NCBI GenBank assembly: GCA_002771395.1
Contig: PCSS01000067.1
Location: 1,994 to 8,409 of the forward strand
Source: Bacteroidetes bacterium CG23_combo_of_CG06-09_8_20_14_all_32_9
GTDB lineage: Bacteria; Bacteroidota; Bacteroidia; Bacteroidales; GWA2-32-17
Direction: 5' to 3'
DNA length: 6,416 nucleotides
Shown: piece by piece, positions 1 to 6,113 of the stretch
Numbering within the stretch: position 1 is the stretch's first letter
Layout of the letters: each line of letters opens with the position of its first letter
Translations under genes and position numbers: made by a program
Notes under the pieces: generated by a model
Seen by the model: only the letters and a program-made list of their open reading frames with translations
What the model was told of the DNA's origin: nothing
The model's database searches: none

Positions 1-126
1 ACCTGATTGCTTGGCTGCTTCAATAGAATAGGCTATTATAGGTTTTTCGAGAAATGGTTTTATATTTTTGCCTGGAATTCTTTTGCTACCGCCTCTTGCA
101 GGAATTATTGCAATATTTTTTTTCAT
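1..126 (-). CDS. pseF: Pseudaminic acid cytidylyltransferase, N-terminal 42 residues (runs off the window)
   Basis: PseF activates pseudaminic acid with CTP to give CMP-pseudaminic acid, the donor used by glycosyltransferases; it is a cytoplasmic enzyme of the CMP-NeuNAc synthetase fold. Only the N-terminus is visible. After the start come the strand IAIIPAR and the nucleotide-binding motif RGGSKRIPGKNI (residues 11-22), followed by FLEKPIIAYSIEAA. The GGSKRIP form is what PseF proteins show; NeuA sialic acid enzymes usually have a different version (for example SGSKG), so I prefer PseF. The start ATG (124-126) overlaps the pseC stop codon as ATGA, which fits translational coupling within one operon. 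The adjacent pseB and pseC genes strongly support the assignment. The 3' end lies beyond position 1. A related nonulosonate cytidylyltransferase (LegF-like) cannot be fully excluded from 42 residues. Confidence 0.88.
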   Translation of the reverse strand, partial: MKKNIAIIPARGGSKRIPGKNIKPFLEKPIIAYSIEAAKQSG

Positions 127-1280
127 TGCTGATAAAATTCTTTTACTTTATCAATCACATAATTTTGTTGATCTTCGGTTAAACTTGGAAACATTGGCAG
201 ACTTAAAGCTTGTTCATAGTAATTCTCAGATTCTATAAAATCGACTTTTTCCCAACCGAATTTTTTTCTATAATATGGCAATAGGTGTATAGGAATATAA
301 TGTACTTGTGCAAAAATATTGTTTTTGTGCAAGAAATCGTAAAGTTCTTTTCTTTTGTTTGTTTTTATGATATAAAGATGATATGCGTGGTAAATTTTTT
401 GGCTTACAATAGGTGTTTGAATAGGTAAATTTGAAAAAGCTTCGTTATATTTTTTTGCAATCAAATTTCTTTTTTCCAAATTTTCTTTTACTCTTTTAAG
501 TTGAGAAATACCAAGTGCTGCCTGCATATCACAAAGTCTGTAATTATATCCAAGTTCTTGCATTTCGTAATACCAGCCTCCATGGTTTTCTTCAAGTAAA
601 TCAGGTGATTTAGTAATGCCATAAGTGCGAAGCAGCATAAGTTTATCGTAAAGTTTTTTGTCATTTGTTGTAATCATACCTCCTTCGCCGGTTGCTATAT
701 GCTTAACAGGATGAAATGAGAAAACACTCAATTGTGCAAAATTTCCGTTTCCACAAAATTGTGTGTTATTATTTTTATCGATAAAATAACCGCCTGGTGC
801 GTGAGTAGCATCATCAATAATCCAAAGTCCGTATTTATCGCAGATATATCTTAGTTCTTCCATATTGACAGGGTATCCCGCCAAGTCTACAGGAATTACT
901 CCTGAATATGTAACTTTAGGACTTTTTGAAAGTTTAGACTCTAATTTGTTTAAATCAATAGTATAAGTTTGATTATCTATATCTACAAAATCAACTTCTC
1001 CACCACAATATAATACTGAATTTGCGCTTGCTGCAAAAGTGATAGGAGTAGTAATTACATTATCTCCTTTTTTTACATCCAATGCCATAGTACAGAGATG
1101 TAGAGCGGCTGTTTCATTGGCAACAGCAACAGCATATTTGCAACCAATGTATTCTGCAAAATCTTTTTCGAATTCGGCAATTTTTGGTCCCTGAGTCAGA
1201 TAATCAGATTTTAAAACATTAACAACAGCTTCAATATCTTTATCAGAAATAAATTGTCTTCCATATGGAATCGGGTTCAT
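123..1280 (-). CDS. pseC: UDP-4-amino-4,6-dideoxy-N-acetyl-beta-L-altrosamine transaminase
   Basis: PseC is the PLP-dependent aminotransferase for step two of pseudaminic acid synthesis. It transfers an amino group, usually from glutamate, to C4 of the keto sugar made by PseB. The 385-residue length is normal for the DegT/DnrJ/EryC1/StrS family. Visible motifs are an N-terminal PYGRQFI segment, the cofactor-phosphate region ANETAALH (54-61), the aspartate motif IIDDATHA (154-161, D157 expected to contact the PLP ring nitrogen), and SFHPVKHIATGEGG (188-201) with K193 as the Schiff-base lysine. The motif FHPVKHI followed by TGEGG is typical of PseC rather than of other sugar aminotransferases. 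The start lies 2 bp after the pseB stop and no Shine-Dalgarno is seen, which is common in Bacteroidetes. The stop overlaps the pseF start. No damage is visible and the gene looks intact. Confidence 0.95.
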   Translation of the reverse strand: MNPIPYGRQFISDKDIEAVVNVLKSDYLTQGPKIAEFEKDFAEYIGCKYAVAVANETAALHLCTMALDVKKGDNVITTPITFAASANSVLYCGGEVDFVDIDNQTYTIDLNKLESKLSKSPKVTYSGVIPVDLAGYPVNMEELRYICDKYGLWIIDDATHAPGGYFIDKNNNTQFCGNGNFAQLSVFSFHPVKHIATGEGGMITTNDKKLYDKLMLLRTYGITKSPDLLEENHGGWYYEMQELGYNYRLCDMQAALGISQLKRVKENLEKRNLIAKKYNEAFSNLPIQTPIVSQKIYHAYHLYIIKTNKRKELYDFLHKNNIFAQVHYIPIHLLPYYRKKFGWEKVDFIESENYYEQALSLPMFPSLTEDQQNYVIDKVKEFYQQ

Positions 1281-1282
1281 TT

Positions 1283-2299
1283 TTATAAAGGTTTAAAATT
1301 AGGATCAACATGTTTAATTATTTTCTCTCGTAACGATTCTATCGTTTCCCATTCAGTATTTGTAATTGAACTATATTTAAACCCTTTTTTTACTCGTACA
1401 GCGTTATGATGTTTATTATAGTCTTCATCTGTATGTGCTATTGAAACAGATGGAAGAATCGCATAATATGGTCCTAAATCAATACAGCTTAAAGCATCTG
1501 TTTCAGTAATCATTTCTTCATGTAATTTTTCACCTGGTCGTATACCAATAATTTCTATTTTGCATGATGGAGCTATTGCCTTAGCAACTTCAAGAATTTT
1601 GTATGATGGAATTTTGGGAACAAAGATTTCTCCACCCAAATGATTTTTAATTGCAAACATTACTAAATCAACACCTGCTTGAAGTGAAATATTAAAGCGT
1701 GTCATTTCAGCATGAGTAATCGGAAGTATGCCTGAATTTCGTTTGTCCATAAAAAATGGAATAACTGAACCTCTAGAACCCATTACATTTCCATATCTTA
1801 CAACTGAAAAGCGAATGTCCCGACTTCCCTTAATATTATTTGCAGCTGTAAATAATTTATCCGAAACCAGTTTGGTTGCTCCATAAAGGTTAATAGGGGC
1901 ACAAGCTTTATCCGTTGAAAGAGCTACGACATCTTTCACTTTGTTAGAAAGTGCTGCGTCAATAACGTTTTGTGCTCCGTTTACATTTGTTTTAATACAT
2001 TCATCTGGGTTATACTCAGCAGTATCAACTTGTTTGATAGCAGCAGCATGAATAATAACATCAATTCCTTCGCATGCTCGTTTTAATCTGGCGACATCCC
2101 TTACATCACCAATAAAGAAACGTACTTGTGGAAACTTGCTTTTTGGATATTTTTGTCCCATCTCAAATTGTTTTAACTCATCCCTTGAGTAAATAACAAG
2201 TCTTTTTACATCAGGATATCGCTCAAATATAGTTTCAACGAATTTCTTCCCAAACGAACCGGTTCCTCCAGTAATTAATATTGATTTAGCATTTAGCAT
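1283..2299 (-). CDS. pseB: UDP-N-acetylglucosamine 4,6-dehydratase (inverting)
   Basis: PseB performs the first committed step of pseudaminic acid synthesis. It removes water from UDP-GlcNAc and inverts C5 to give UDP-2-acetamido-2,6-dideoxy-beta-L-arabino-hexos-4-ulose, using bound NADP. It is a cytoplasmic extended short-chain dehydrogenase/reductase. Visible features are the N-terminal Rossmann motif GGTGSFG (11-17), the VIYSRDE segment (35-41), IGDVRD (63-68), the AAAIKQV segment (85-91), and the catalytic region STDKACAPINLYGATK (128-143). In that region D130/K131 and the Y139/K143 pair are the expected active-site residues. RYGNVMGSRGSVIPFF (168-183) and IRPGEKLHE (253-261) are typical PseB/FlaA1 sequence. 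The 338-residue length is usual for the family. The start MLNAKSILITGGTG matches the common N-terminus of relatives. It is the first gene of the visible operon; the IS66 remnant begins about 200 bp upstream of it. Confidence 0.96.
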   Translation of the reverse strand: MLNAKSILITGGTGSFGKKFVETIFERYPDVKRLVIYSRDELKQFEMGQKYPKSKFPQVRFFIGDVRDVARLKRACEGIDVIIHAAAIKQVDTAEYNPDECIKTNVNGAQNVIDAALSNKVKDVVALSTDKACAPINLYGATKLVSDKLFTAANNIKGSRDIRFSVVRYGNVMGSRGSVIPFFMDKRNSGILPITHAEMTRFNISLQAGVDLVMFAIKNHLGGEIFVPKIPSYKILEVAKAIAPSCKIEIIGIRPGEKLHEEMITETDALSCIDLGPYYAILPSVSIAHTDEDYNKHHNAVRVKKGFKYSSITNTEWETIESLREKIIKHVDPNFKPL

Positions 2300-2424
2300 A
2301 ATTTATAATTTTTTAATTGATGTTGAATTTAATTAATTTATAAATATATTAATGAAAAGTTAAAAAATCTATTACAATTCTATGTGTCAATGCCCTTTCC
2401 ATTATAAATTTTATTTGAACATTA

Positions 2425-2432
2425 CAAATATA
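2425..2432 (-). promoter_or_regulatory. Candidate -7 element upstream of pseB
   Basis: Read on the minus strand this is TATATTTG, an exact match to the Bacteroidetes -7 consensus TAnnTTTG. It would place the transcript start near 2418, leaving a leader of about 120 bases before the pseB ATG at 2299. No TTTG is present at the usual -33 distance (the bases there read ACAA), so the promoter is only half supported. The surrounding 2300-2502 is very AT-rich, holds no open frame I trust, and contains no other stronger match. A TTGACA hexamer on the minus strand around 2390 has no partner at a useful distance. Confidence 0.35.
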
Positions 2433-2457
2433 CAAAAACATTAATGATATTTTGTAT
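2430..2457. repeat. Dyad symmetry next to the candidate pseB promoter
   Basis: ATACAAAA (2430-2437) is the exact reverse complement of TTTTGTAT (2450-2457). The 12-bp spacer includes the self-complementary octamer CATTAATG (2439-2446). The dyad overlaps the upstream side of the candidate -7 element at 2425-2432. This position would suit a regulator site, but sequence this AT-rich produces such dyads by chance and I recognise no known operator. Confidence 0.25.
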
Positions 2458-2502
2458 GATTACACATTAATTCGAATGACTTATTGTAAAATGAAACATT
2501 TT

Positions 2503-3928
2503 GTAACTATTCAGCAGCAAAGATAAAAGATATTTTTTAAATAAACAAATACGTGTTGAAAAAATTTTTATAAACTGTTTTTTCGCAATGGTAAATGATT
2601 TTTCTTTACAAAAAAATTTCATTGAACGAAACAATAACCATATCATTAACTGAATACAATGCATTAAAAAAACGGGTAGCTGAATTGGAGGAACAAATAC
2701 GACTTCTAAAAAATGGATACCATAGCAACACGGGTTCAACTCCACCCTCACACGATATAGGAAGAAGCAATCGAAAAAGTTTGCGAAAAAGATCGTTTCG
2801 TAAAAAAGGCGGTCAACTGGGGCATGAAGGCAGTACCTTAGAGATGACAGAAAATCCTTATAAAATAATTGAGTATCGTCCATGTTATTGTAAACAATGT
2901 GGTGAAAAGTTAAATGTGAATGAAGCTATTATGGTAGCTCATAAACAAGAGATTGTATTACCACCTATTGTTCCGCAATACATAGAACATCGAGCTTATT
3001 CGTGTAAATGCCCCAAGTGTGGTTTTGTTACTACTTCCGATGAGCTACCAAAGCATTTAAAAGCAAATGTACAGTATGGCACAGAGGTAAGTGCATTATT
3101 GGCGTATTTATCGGTACGACATTATTTGCCTTATAATCGTATAGCAGAATTGATGAGCGATTGTTTTCATTTACATATAAGTGCTGGTACCATTGATAAT
3201 ATGCTGTAAATTTAACCGAAAAGGCACAACCTATTTATGAACAAATACGACAGCGCATAGAACAATCGCCTGTTATAGGCGGTGACGAAACAGGTATTAA
3301 AATCAATAGTAAAAAAGCATGGTTATTTACCTTTCAAACGCAGGAACTTAATTTTCTTACGGTATCTTTAAGTCGTGGATACGAAATGATAAACAACTTA
3401 TTCAAAAATGGTTTTCCTGTTTCTGTATATGTTACAGATTGTTTACCGGCTCAATTAAAAGTTCATGCAAAACTACATCAAATTTGTACAGCTCATTTAC
3501 TACGTGAACTTAATAATTTTATAGATGTCTTTAAGTACGAATGGTCTATGAAAATGAAACAATTGCTTCAGGATGCTATTGAACTAAAATCACAACTTAA
3601 ACCGGCTGATTATTTATCTCCAAACGAAAAAGTAATGCTTATTCAAAATCGGATGGTTCAATTATTACAAACAAATCTTTCAGATAAACACAAAAAAGTG
3701 CAAACTTTTATAAAACGACTAAACAAAAACCATGATGCCATTCTTACTTTTCTATATTATCCCAAAGTGCCGCCCGACAATAACGGTTCTGAGCGGGCTA
3801 TTAGAAATGCCAAAGTTAAAATGAAAGTTTCCAATCAGTTTAAAACGTTGGTTGGCGCAAATCGGTTTGCTGTATTACGCTCTGTTATAGATACTACTAT
3901 TAAAAATTCTCATATTAATAGGAAGTAG
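2503..3928 (+). mobile_element. Degenerate IS66-family insertion sequence (solo transposase type), right end apparently lost
   Basis: The element carries a single transposase gene without the accessory tnpA/tnpB genes of classical IS66, as in the ISBst12-like branch common in Bacteroidetes. A plausible left terminus is GTAACTATTCAGCAGC at 2503-2518. IS66-family ends normally begin GTAA, and this lies about 90 bp before the transposase start. An intact copy should end in the inverted form (GAATAGTTAC); I find none between the transposase and position 4120. After about position 3911 the coding sequence also departs from the usual IS66 C-terminus. Both points suggest a deletion or rearrangement removed the right end. 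The left boundary is inferred from pattern alone. The right boundary given here is the transposase frame's stop codon; the true junction could be nearer 3911. No target-site duplication can be shown. Confidence 0.6.
2595..3928 (+). pseudogene. IS66-family transposase, split by a one-base frameshift
   Basis: The first part (2595-3209, 204 codons) has an N-terminal leucine-zipper-like helix (about residues 15-40, LKKRVAELEEQIRLL). Next come the TPPSHD and GGQLGHEGSTL motifs and a zinc-binding region with CYCKQC (97-102) and CKCPKC (137-142). The frame ends at TAA 3207-3209. The -1 frame is open across this point and continues from about 3206 to the stop at 3926-3928 without a break in homology: GTIDNML is followed by VNLTEKAQPIYEQIR. 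This second part holds the DDE residues: D in GGDETG (GAC 3284-3286), D in VTDCLPAQ (GAT 3437-3439) and E in DNNGSERAIRN (GAG 3791-3793). A free-standing ORF from ATG 3386 would lack the first aspartate. Restoring one base just before the TAA would rejoin the frame to about 445 residues. The ending IKNSHINRK is shorter than and unlike the usual IS66 tail. No slippery heptamer precedes the stop, so a mutation (or sequencing error) is likelier than programmed frameshifting. Confidence 0.88.
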
Positions 3929-4115
3929 AATTATATTTCAGGGAAAAAATGGCATTTTGAAAAATGCCCATTTTGCACCAGAAAAAATATTTTATGATAC
4001 ATTTTCTCAAAATAATATGATTGAATATACTCCTTGTGACTTATTCCCAGAACTATTTAATAAAGATATTTCTACTTTTCAACCGCAATTAGTATATCTG
4101 CCTGAATTTCATTGA
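3912..4115 (+). other. Orphan plus-strand open frame, possible gene remnant at the IS edge
   Basis: In the frame of codon 3948 the plus strand is open from a stop at 3888-3890 to a TGA at 4113-4115. No ATG occurs until 4017, so as it stands it has no credible start. From about 3912 it reads ILIGSRIIFQGKNGILKNAH, then FAPEKIFYDTFSQ, and ends DISTFQPQLVYLPEFH. The composition looks like a real protein and codon choice resembles the neighbours. The opening resembles the first beta strand of a Rossmann-like enzyme such as a glycosyltransferase, but this is only a guess and I recognise no family. The last 44 bases overlap the convergent DUF4153 gene. It may be the stump of a gene cut by the IS rearrangement, or a chance open frame: the likely terminator at 3944-3968 lies inside it. 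Confidence 0.25.
3944..3968 (-). terminator. Rho-independent terminator downstream of the DUF4153 gene
   Basis: Read on the minus strand, GGCATTTT is followed by TC and then AAAATGCC, a perfect inverted repeat (3951-3968). In practice this would form a GGCATT/AATGCC stem with a six-base loop. It is followed directly by ATTTTTT (3944-3950), the U-tract expected for intrinsic termination. It lies about 100 bases past the stop of the minus-strand gene that ends at 4072. In the plus direction only a short T stretch follows, so it would stop IS66 transcription poorly. Confidence 0.55.
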
Positions 4116-5937
4116 TAATACTAAAACTATTATTGTTTTTATTTCCCGATAAATAGATAAACATTACTTTGTAGAATGCTTTCCTGCCTTCGTAATTCAG
4201 AATCATATCTTTTTTATTAACCTGCAAATAACCATTTTTAGCATTTTTCTGAGTATTTATTAATTGGTTCATGAATGAAAAAACATCAAAACTTATTGTT
4301 GTGTCATTAAGTAAAATTTGCAATTTGCCTTTTTGGGGAAGAAATGCAATATTCATTTTTGAAGAATCGGCAAGTGTGTAATTTGTATTTATGACAGTAT
4401 CTGTTTGTTTGTTATCATAATTATAAAAATAGGAGCGGTAATTTACAAAATAATCATATTCCGAAACCTTTAAAGGCATATTTGTTGTTTCGTACTGGCA
4501 CGAAAAACTATATTGAATTTCACCGTTTTCCCGGTAAGGAGTGTAAAGATTATACTCAATTCCCATATAATCAGTTAATTTATAGATGCCTTCATAACTG
4601 GAGTAATATCTTGCCGAATCTGTTTTAAAAACAGTATCAAGATTTGGTGTAAAAAACGACTGAAGTGATGTATGTCCATGCATATCTGCTAAATATGTTA
4701 TTATTGAGCAAATTTCAACATCGTCAGTTATACTTATTTGTTGTGAAGTTTTTACAACTTTTCCATCTTTCAATAAATTATTTTTTAAAAGCAGAGTTTC
4801 AAGCCTTTGCTTTTGATTCCATTTTGATATTTTAAAAACATTCCATGTTCCGCTTACCGATAAAAATGCAATTACAGCAAGAGAAATCGGAACCATTTTT
4901 ATTTTCGTAAACTTATTATATATCAAGTAAAAGTTAATGAAAATTAACCAGATTCCAAGAAGTATAACAAATAACCTTTTTTCGGTAAAGCCATATTCAC
5001 TTACACGCTTAACTATTGCAATAAAAAACATTACTAAAAGAGGAAAAAGAGAATAACTAAAAATTTTAGTAAAAAGCTTGACTCCCTTATTCTGAGCTTC
5101 ATTATAAATTGGATACAAGAGTAAAAATGAGAAAATACCTAACAACGAATACCCTAAAACTAAATATACTACCCATCCAACTGGCCACTCCTGTGTAATA
5201 ATTACCTTGGAAAAATAAACGTAAAGTATTATAGCATAAATTGCTACAAGTGGAATAAGAATATATTGTGTAAAAATTTTAATTCCTTTGGGATAAACAT
5301 TATAACTTTCGAGTTTGTGGAAGTACTTTGGAATACCGGTAAGAAAAAAACAAACACTAAAAACGCCAATAATAATTATCCAAAGTCGGAGATACCATTC
5401 GGGGCGAATATCAGCATTAAACAACTGGTCTATAGCAAGAATTGCCAGTGAAATTCCGGTATAAAGAACACCCGCATACAAAAGAGTAAGAAGAAATCTT
5501 AAAAAAAGACCTTTATTAAATTGCCAGAATGCATTGTGTTGCCGAAAACCAATAAAAGGCGAGAATGAAACAAGAAGGTGAAATCCAATGAAATACAGAA
5601 CAATTCTGACAAAATGTTTTTCAATTATTAAATCGGGTAGCGTTAAAAAGTATAATAATAAAAAGATAAACCCTAAAACTCTGATAATTAATTTAAAAAA
5701 CGATGTTATTTCCAATCTTTCCGAAAAAAAAGTAATGGCAATAAACATTGGTAAACCAATAGTGCATGTCATAATTAAATGATACCAATTTGTGTAATCG
5801 GTATATTCAGAATAATTAAAATCTATAACATAAAAAGCCGCAATGGTTCCCACAATTGCAATTAAAATGGTAAATGGAAACCTTACAATCGTGTTCTTTG
5901 TTTTGCGGATAAGATATCTCAAACTTGGAATTTTCAT
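4072..5937 (-). CDS. DUF4153 family polytopic inner-membrane protein
   Basis: The 621-residue product has two parts. Residues about 1-365 form roughly ten or eleven hydrophobic helices (for example 19-39, 51-71, 83-100, 108-127, 145-171, 183-201, 222-243, 253-277, 293-309, 320-340, 346-363). Residues about 370-621 form a mostly polar domain rich in Tyr, Asn and Thr. The segment KIFTQYILIPLVAIYAIILY (220-239), with WPVGWVV (251-257) and YGFTEKRLFV (315-324), is characteristic of DUF4153 proteins. The function of this family is not established and I see no catalytic motif. The basic N-terminus and lack of a cleavable signal peptide fit insertion as a multi-span protein. The start at 5937 is preceded by an A/T-rich leader without a Shine-Dalgarno; a Bacteroidetes-type promoter lies at 6053-6085 and a terminator follows at 3944-3968. 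It therefore looks monocistronic and unconnected with the pse genes. No damage is visible. Confidence 0.85.
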   Translation of the reverse strand: MKIPSLRYLIRKTKNTIVRFPFTILIAIVGTIAAFYVIDFNYSEYTDYTNWYHLIMTCTIGLPMFIAITFFSERLEITSFFKLIIRVLGFIFLLLYFLTLPDLIIEKHFVRIVLYFIGFHLLVSFSPFIGFRQHNAFWQFNKGLFLRFLLTLLYAGVLYTGISLAILAIDQLFNADIRPEWYLRLWIIIIGVFSVCFFLTGIPKYFHKLESYNVYPKGIKIFTQYILIPLVAIYAIILYVYFSKVIITQEWPVGWVVYLVLGYSLLGIFSFLLLYPIYNEAQNKGVKLFTKIFSYSLFPLLVMFFIAIVKRVSEYGFTEKRLFVILLGIWLIFINFYLIYNKFTKIKMVPISLAVIAFLSVSGTWNVFKISKWNQKQRLETLLLKNNLLKDGKVVKTSQQISITDDVEICSIITYLADMHGHTSLQSFFTPNLDTVFKTDSARYYSSYEGIYKLTDYMGIEYNLYTPYRENGEIQYSFSCQYETTNMPLKVSEYDYFVNYRSYFYNYDNKQTDTVINTNYTLADSSKMNIAFLPQKGKLQILLNDTTISFDVFSFMNQLINTQKNAKNGYLQVNKKDMILNYEGRKAFYKVMFIYLSGNKNNNSFSIINEIQADILIAVEK

Positions 5938-5987
5938 AATCGTTTATATTTTATATTGCGTTCATATTTAACTATTTCATTGTTTGT

Positions 5988-6020
5988 AAACTTCAAAAGT
6001 TTACAAAACTTTTGAAGTTT
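5988..6020. repeat. Perfect 13-bp inverted repeat with 7-base loop
   Basis: AAACTTCAAAAGT (5988-6000) and its exact reverse complement ACTTTTGAAGTTT (6008-6020) flank the loop TTACAAA. If transcription of the DUF4153 gene starts near 6046, as the promoter at 6053-6085 suggests, the hairpin lies in its 5' leader, about 50 bases before the start codon. No T-run follows on the minus strand, so it is not an ordinary terminator for the gene to the right; on the plus strand only GGTTTTACC follows. It could be a leader structure affecting translation or stability, a regulator site, or a small dispersed repeat. Confidence 0.6.
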
Positions 6021-6052
6021 GGTTTTACCTATCGTTCATTTAAAAATAATAA

Positions 6053-6085
6053 CAAATGTAAGCAATAATTTGGTAATTTAACAAA
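6053..6085 (-). promoter_or_regulatory. Bacteroidetes-type promoter for the DUF4153 gene
   Basis: On the minus strand, TTTG (6082-6085) is followed after 21 bases by TACATTTG (6053-6060), an exact match to the -7 consensus TAnnTTTG. The -33/-7 spacing is close to the roughly 19-21 bases described for the Bacteroidetes primary sigma factor. Transcription would start near 6046 and give a leader of about 110 bases that contains the inverted repeat at 5988-6020. The -33 element directly abuts the palindrome at 6086-6113. Confidence 0.5.
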
Positions 6086-6113
6086 GTATAGATGTTGCAT
6101 GCAACGTCTCTAC
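6086..6113. repeat. 28-bp imperfect palindrome overlapping a stop codon
   Basis: The left arm GTATAGATGTTGCA (6086-6099) and right arm TGCAACGTCTCTAC (6100-6113) match at 12 of 14 positions, with a perfect 12-bp core GTTGCATGCAAC (6094-6105). One of the two mismatches is a G-U wobble in RNA. The right arm with the GTTGCATGCAAC core resembles a dispersed intergenic palindrome I recall from several bacterial genomes (ending GCAACGTCTCTAC), so this may be a REP- or MITE-like unit whose left arm has drifted. The TAG stop of the minus-strand gene at 6110-6112 lies inside the right arm, so the repeat forms the 3' end of that gene. It could also serve as a weak transcript-end structure, but no T-run follows on the minus strand. 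Confidence 0.55.

Noticed and set aside
2485..2502. AAAATG-AAA-CATTTT hairpin just before the IS left end as a terminator
   Set aside because: The stem is only six base pairs, nearly all A-T, and there is no adjoining T-run on either strand strong enough for intrinsic termination.
2467..2883. 138-codon minus-strand open frame across the IS66 left part
   Set aside because: It is antisense to the conserved transposase N-terminus, has a cysteine- and phenylalanine-rich composition typical of a shadow frame, and shows no recognisable motif.
3201..3215. Programmed -1 frameshift site in the IS66 transposase
   Set aside because: The codons before the stop (GAT AAT ATG CTG) contain no X-XXY-YYZ slippery heptamer; the A-AAT-TTA run lies after the stop codon. 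IS66 elements are not known to use this mechanism.
3998..4005. TACATTTT as a target-site duplicate of AACATTTT left of the IS (2495-2502)
   Set aside because: Only 7 of 8 bases match, the sequence is low complexity, and no IS right terminus adjoins it, so chance is the better explanation.
5266..5451. 61-codon plus-strand open frame inside the DUF4153 gene
   Set aside because: Antisense to a well-supported membrane protein gene, with lysine/asparagine-rich shadow composition and no promoter or neighbour supporting it.
5588..5782. 64-codon plus-strand open frame inside the DUF4153 gene
   Set aside because: Same reasoning: antisense to hydrophobic helices of the real gene, with no independent support.
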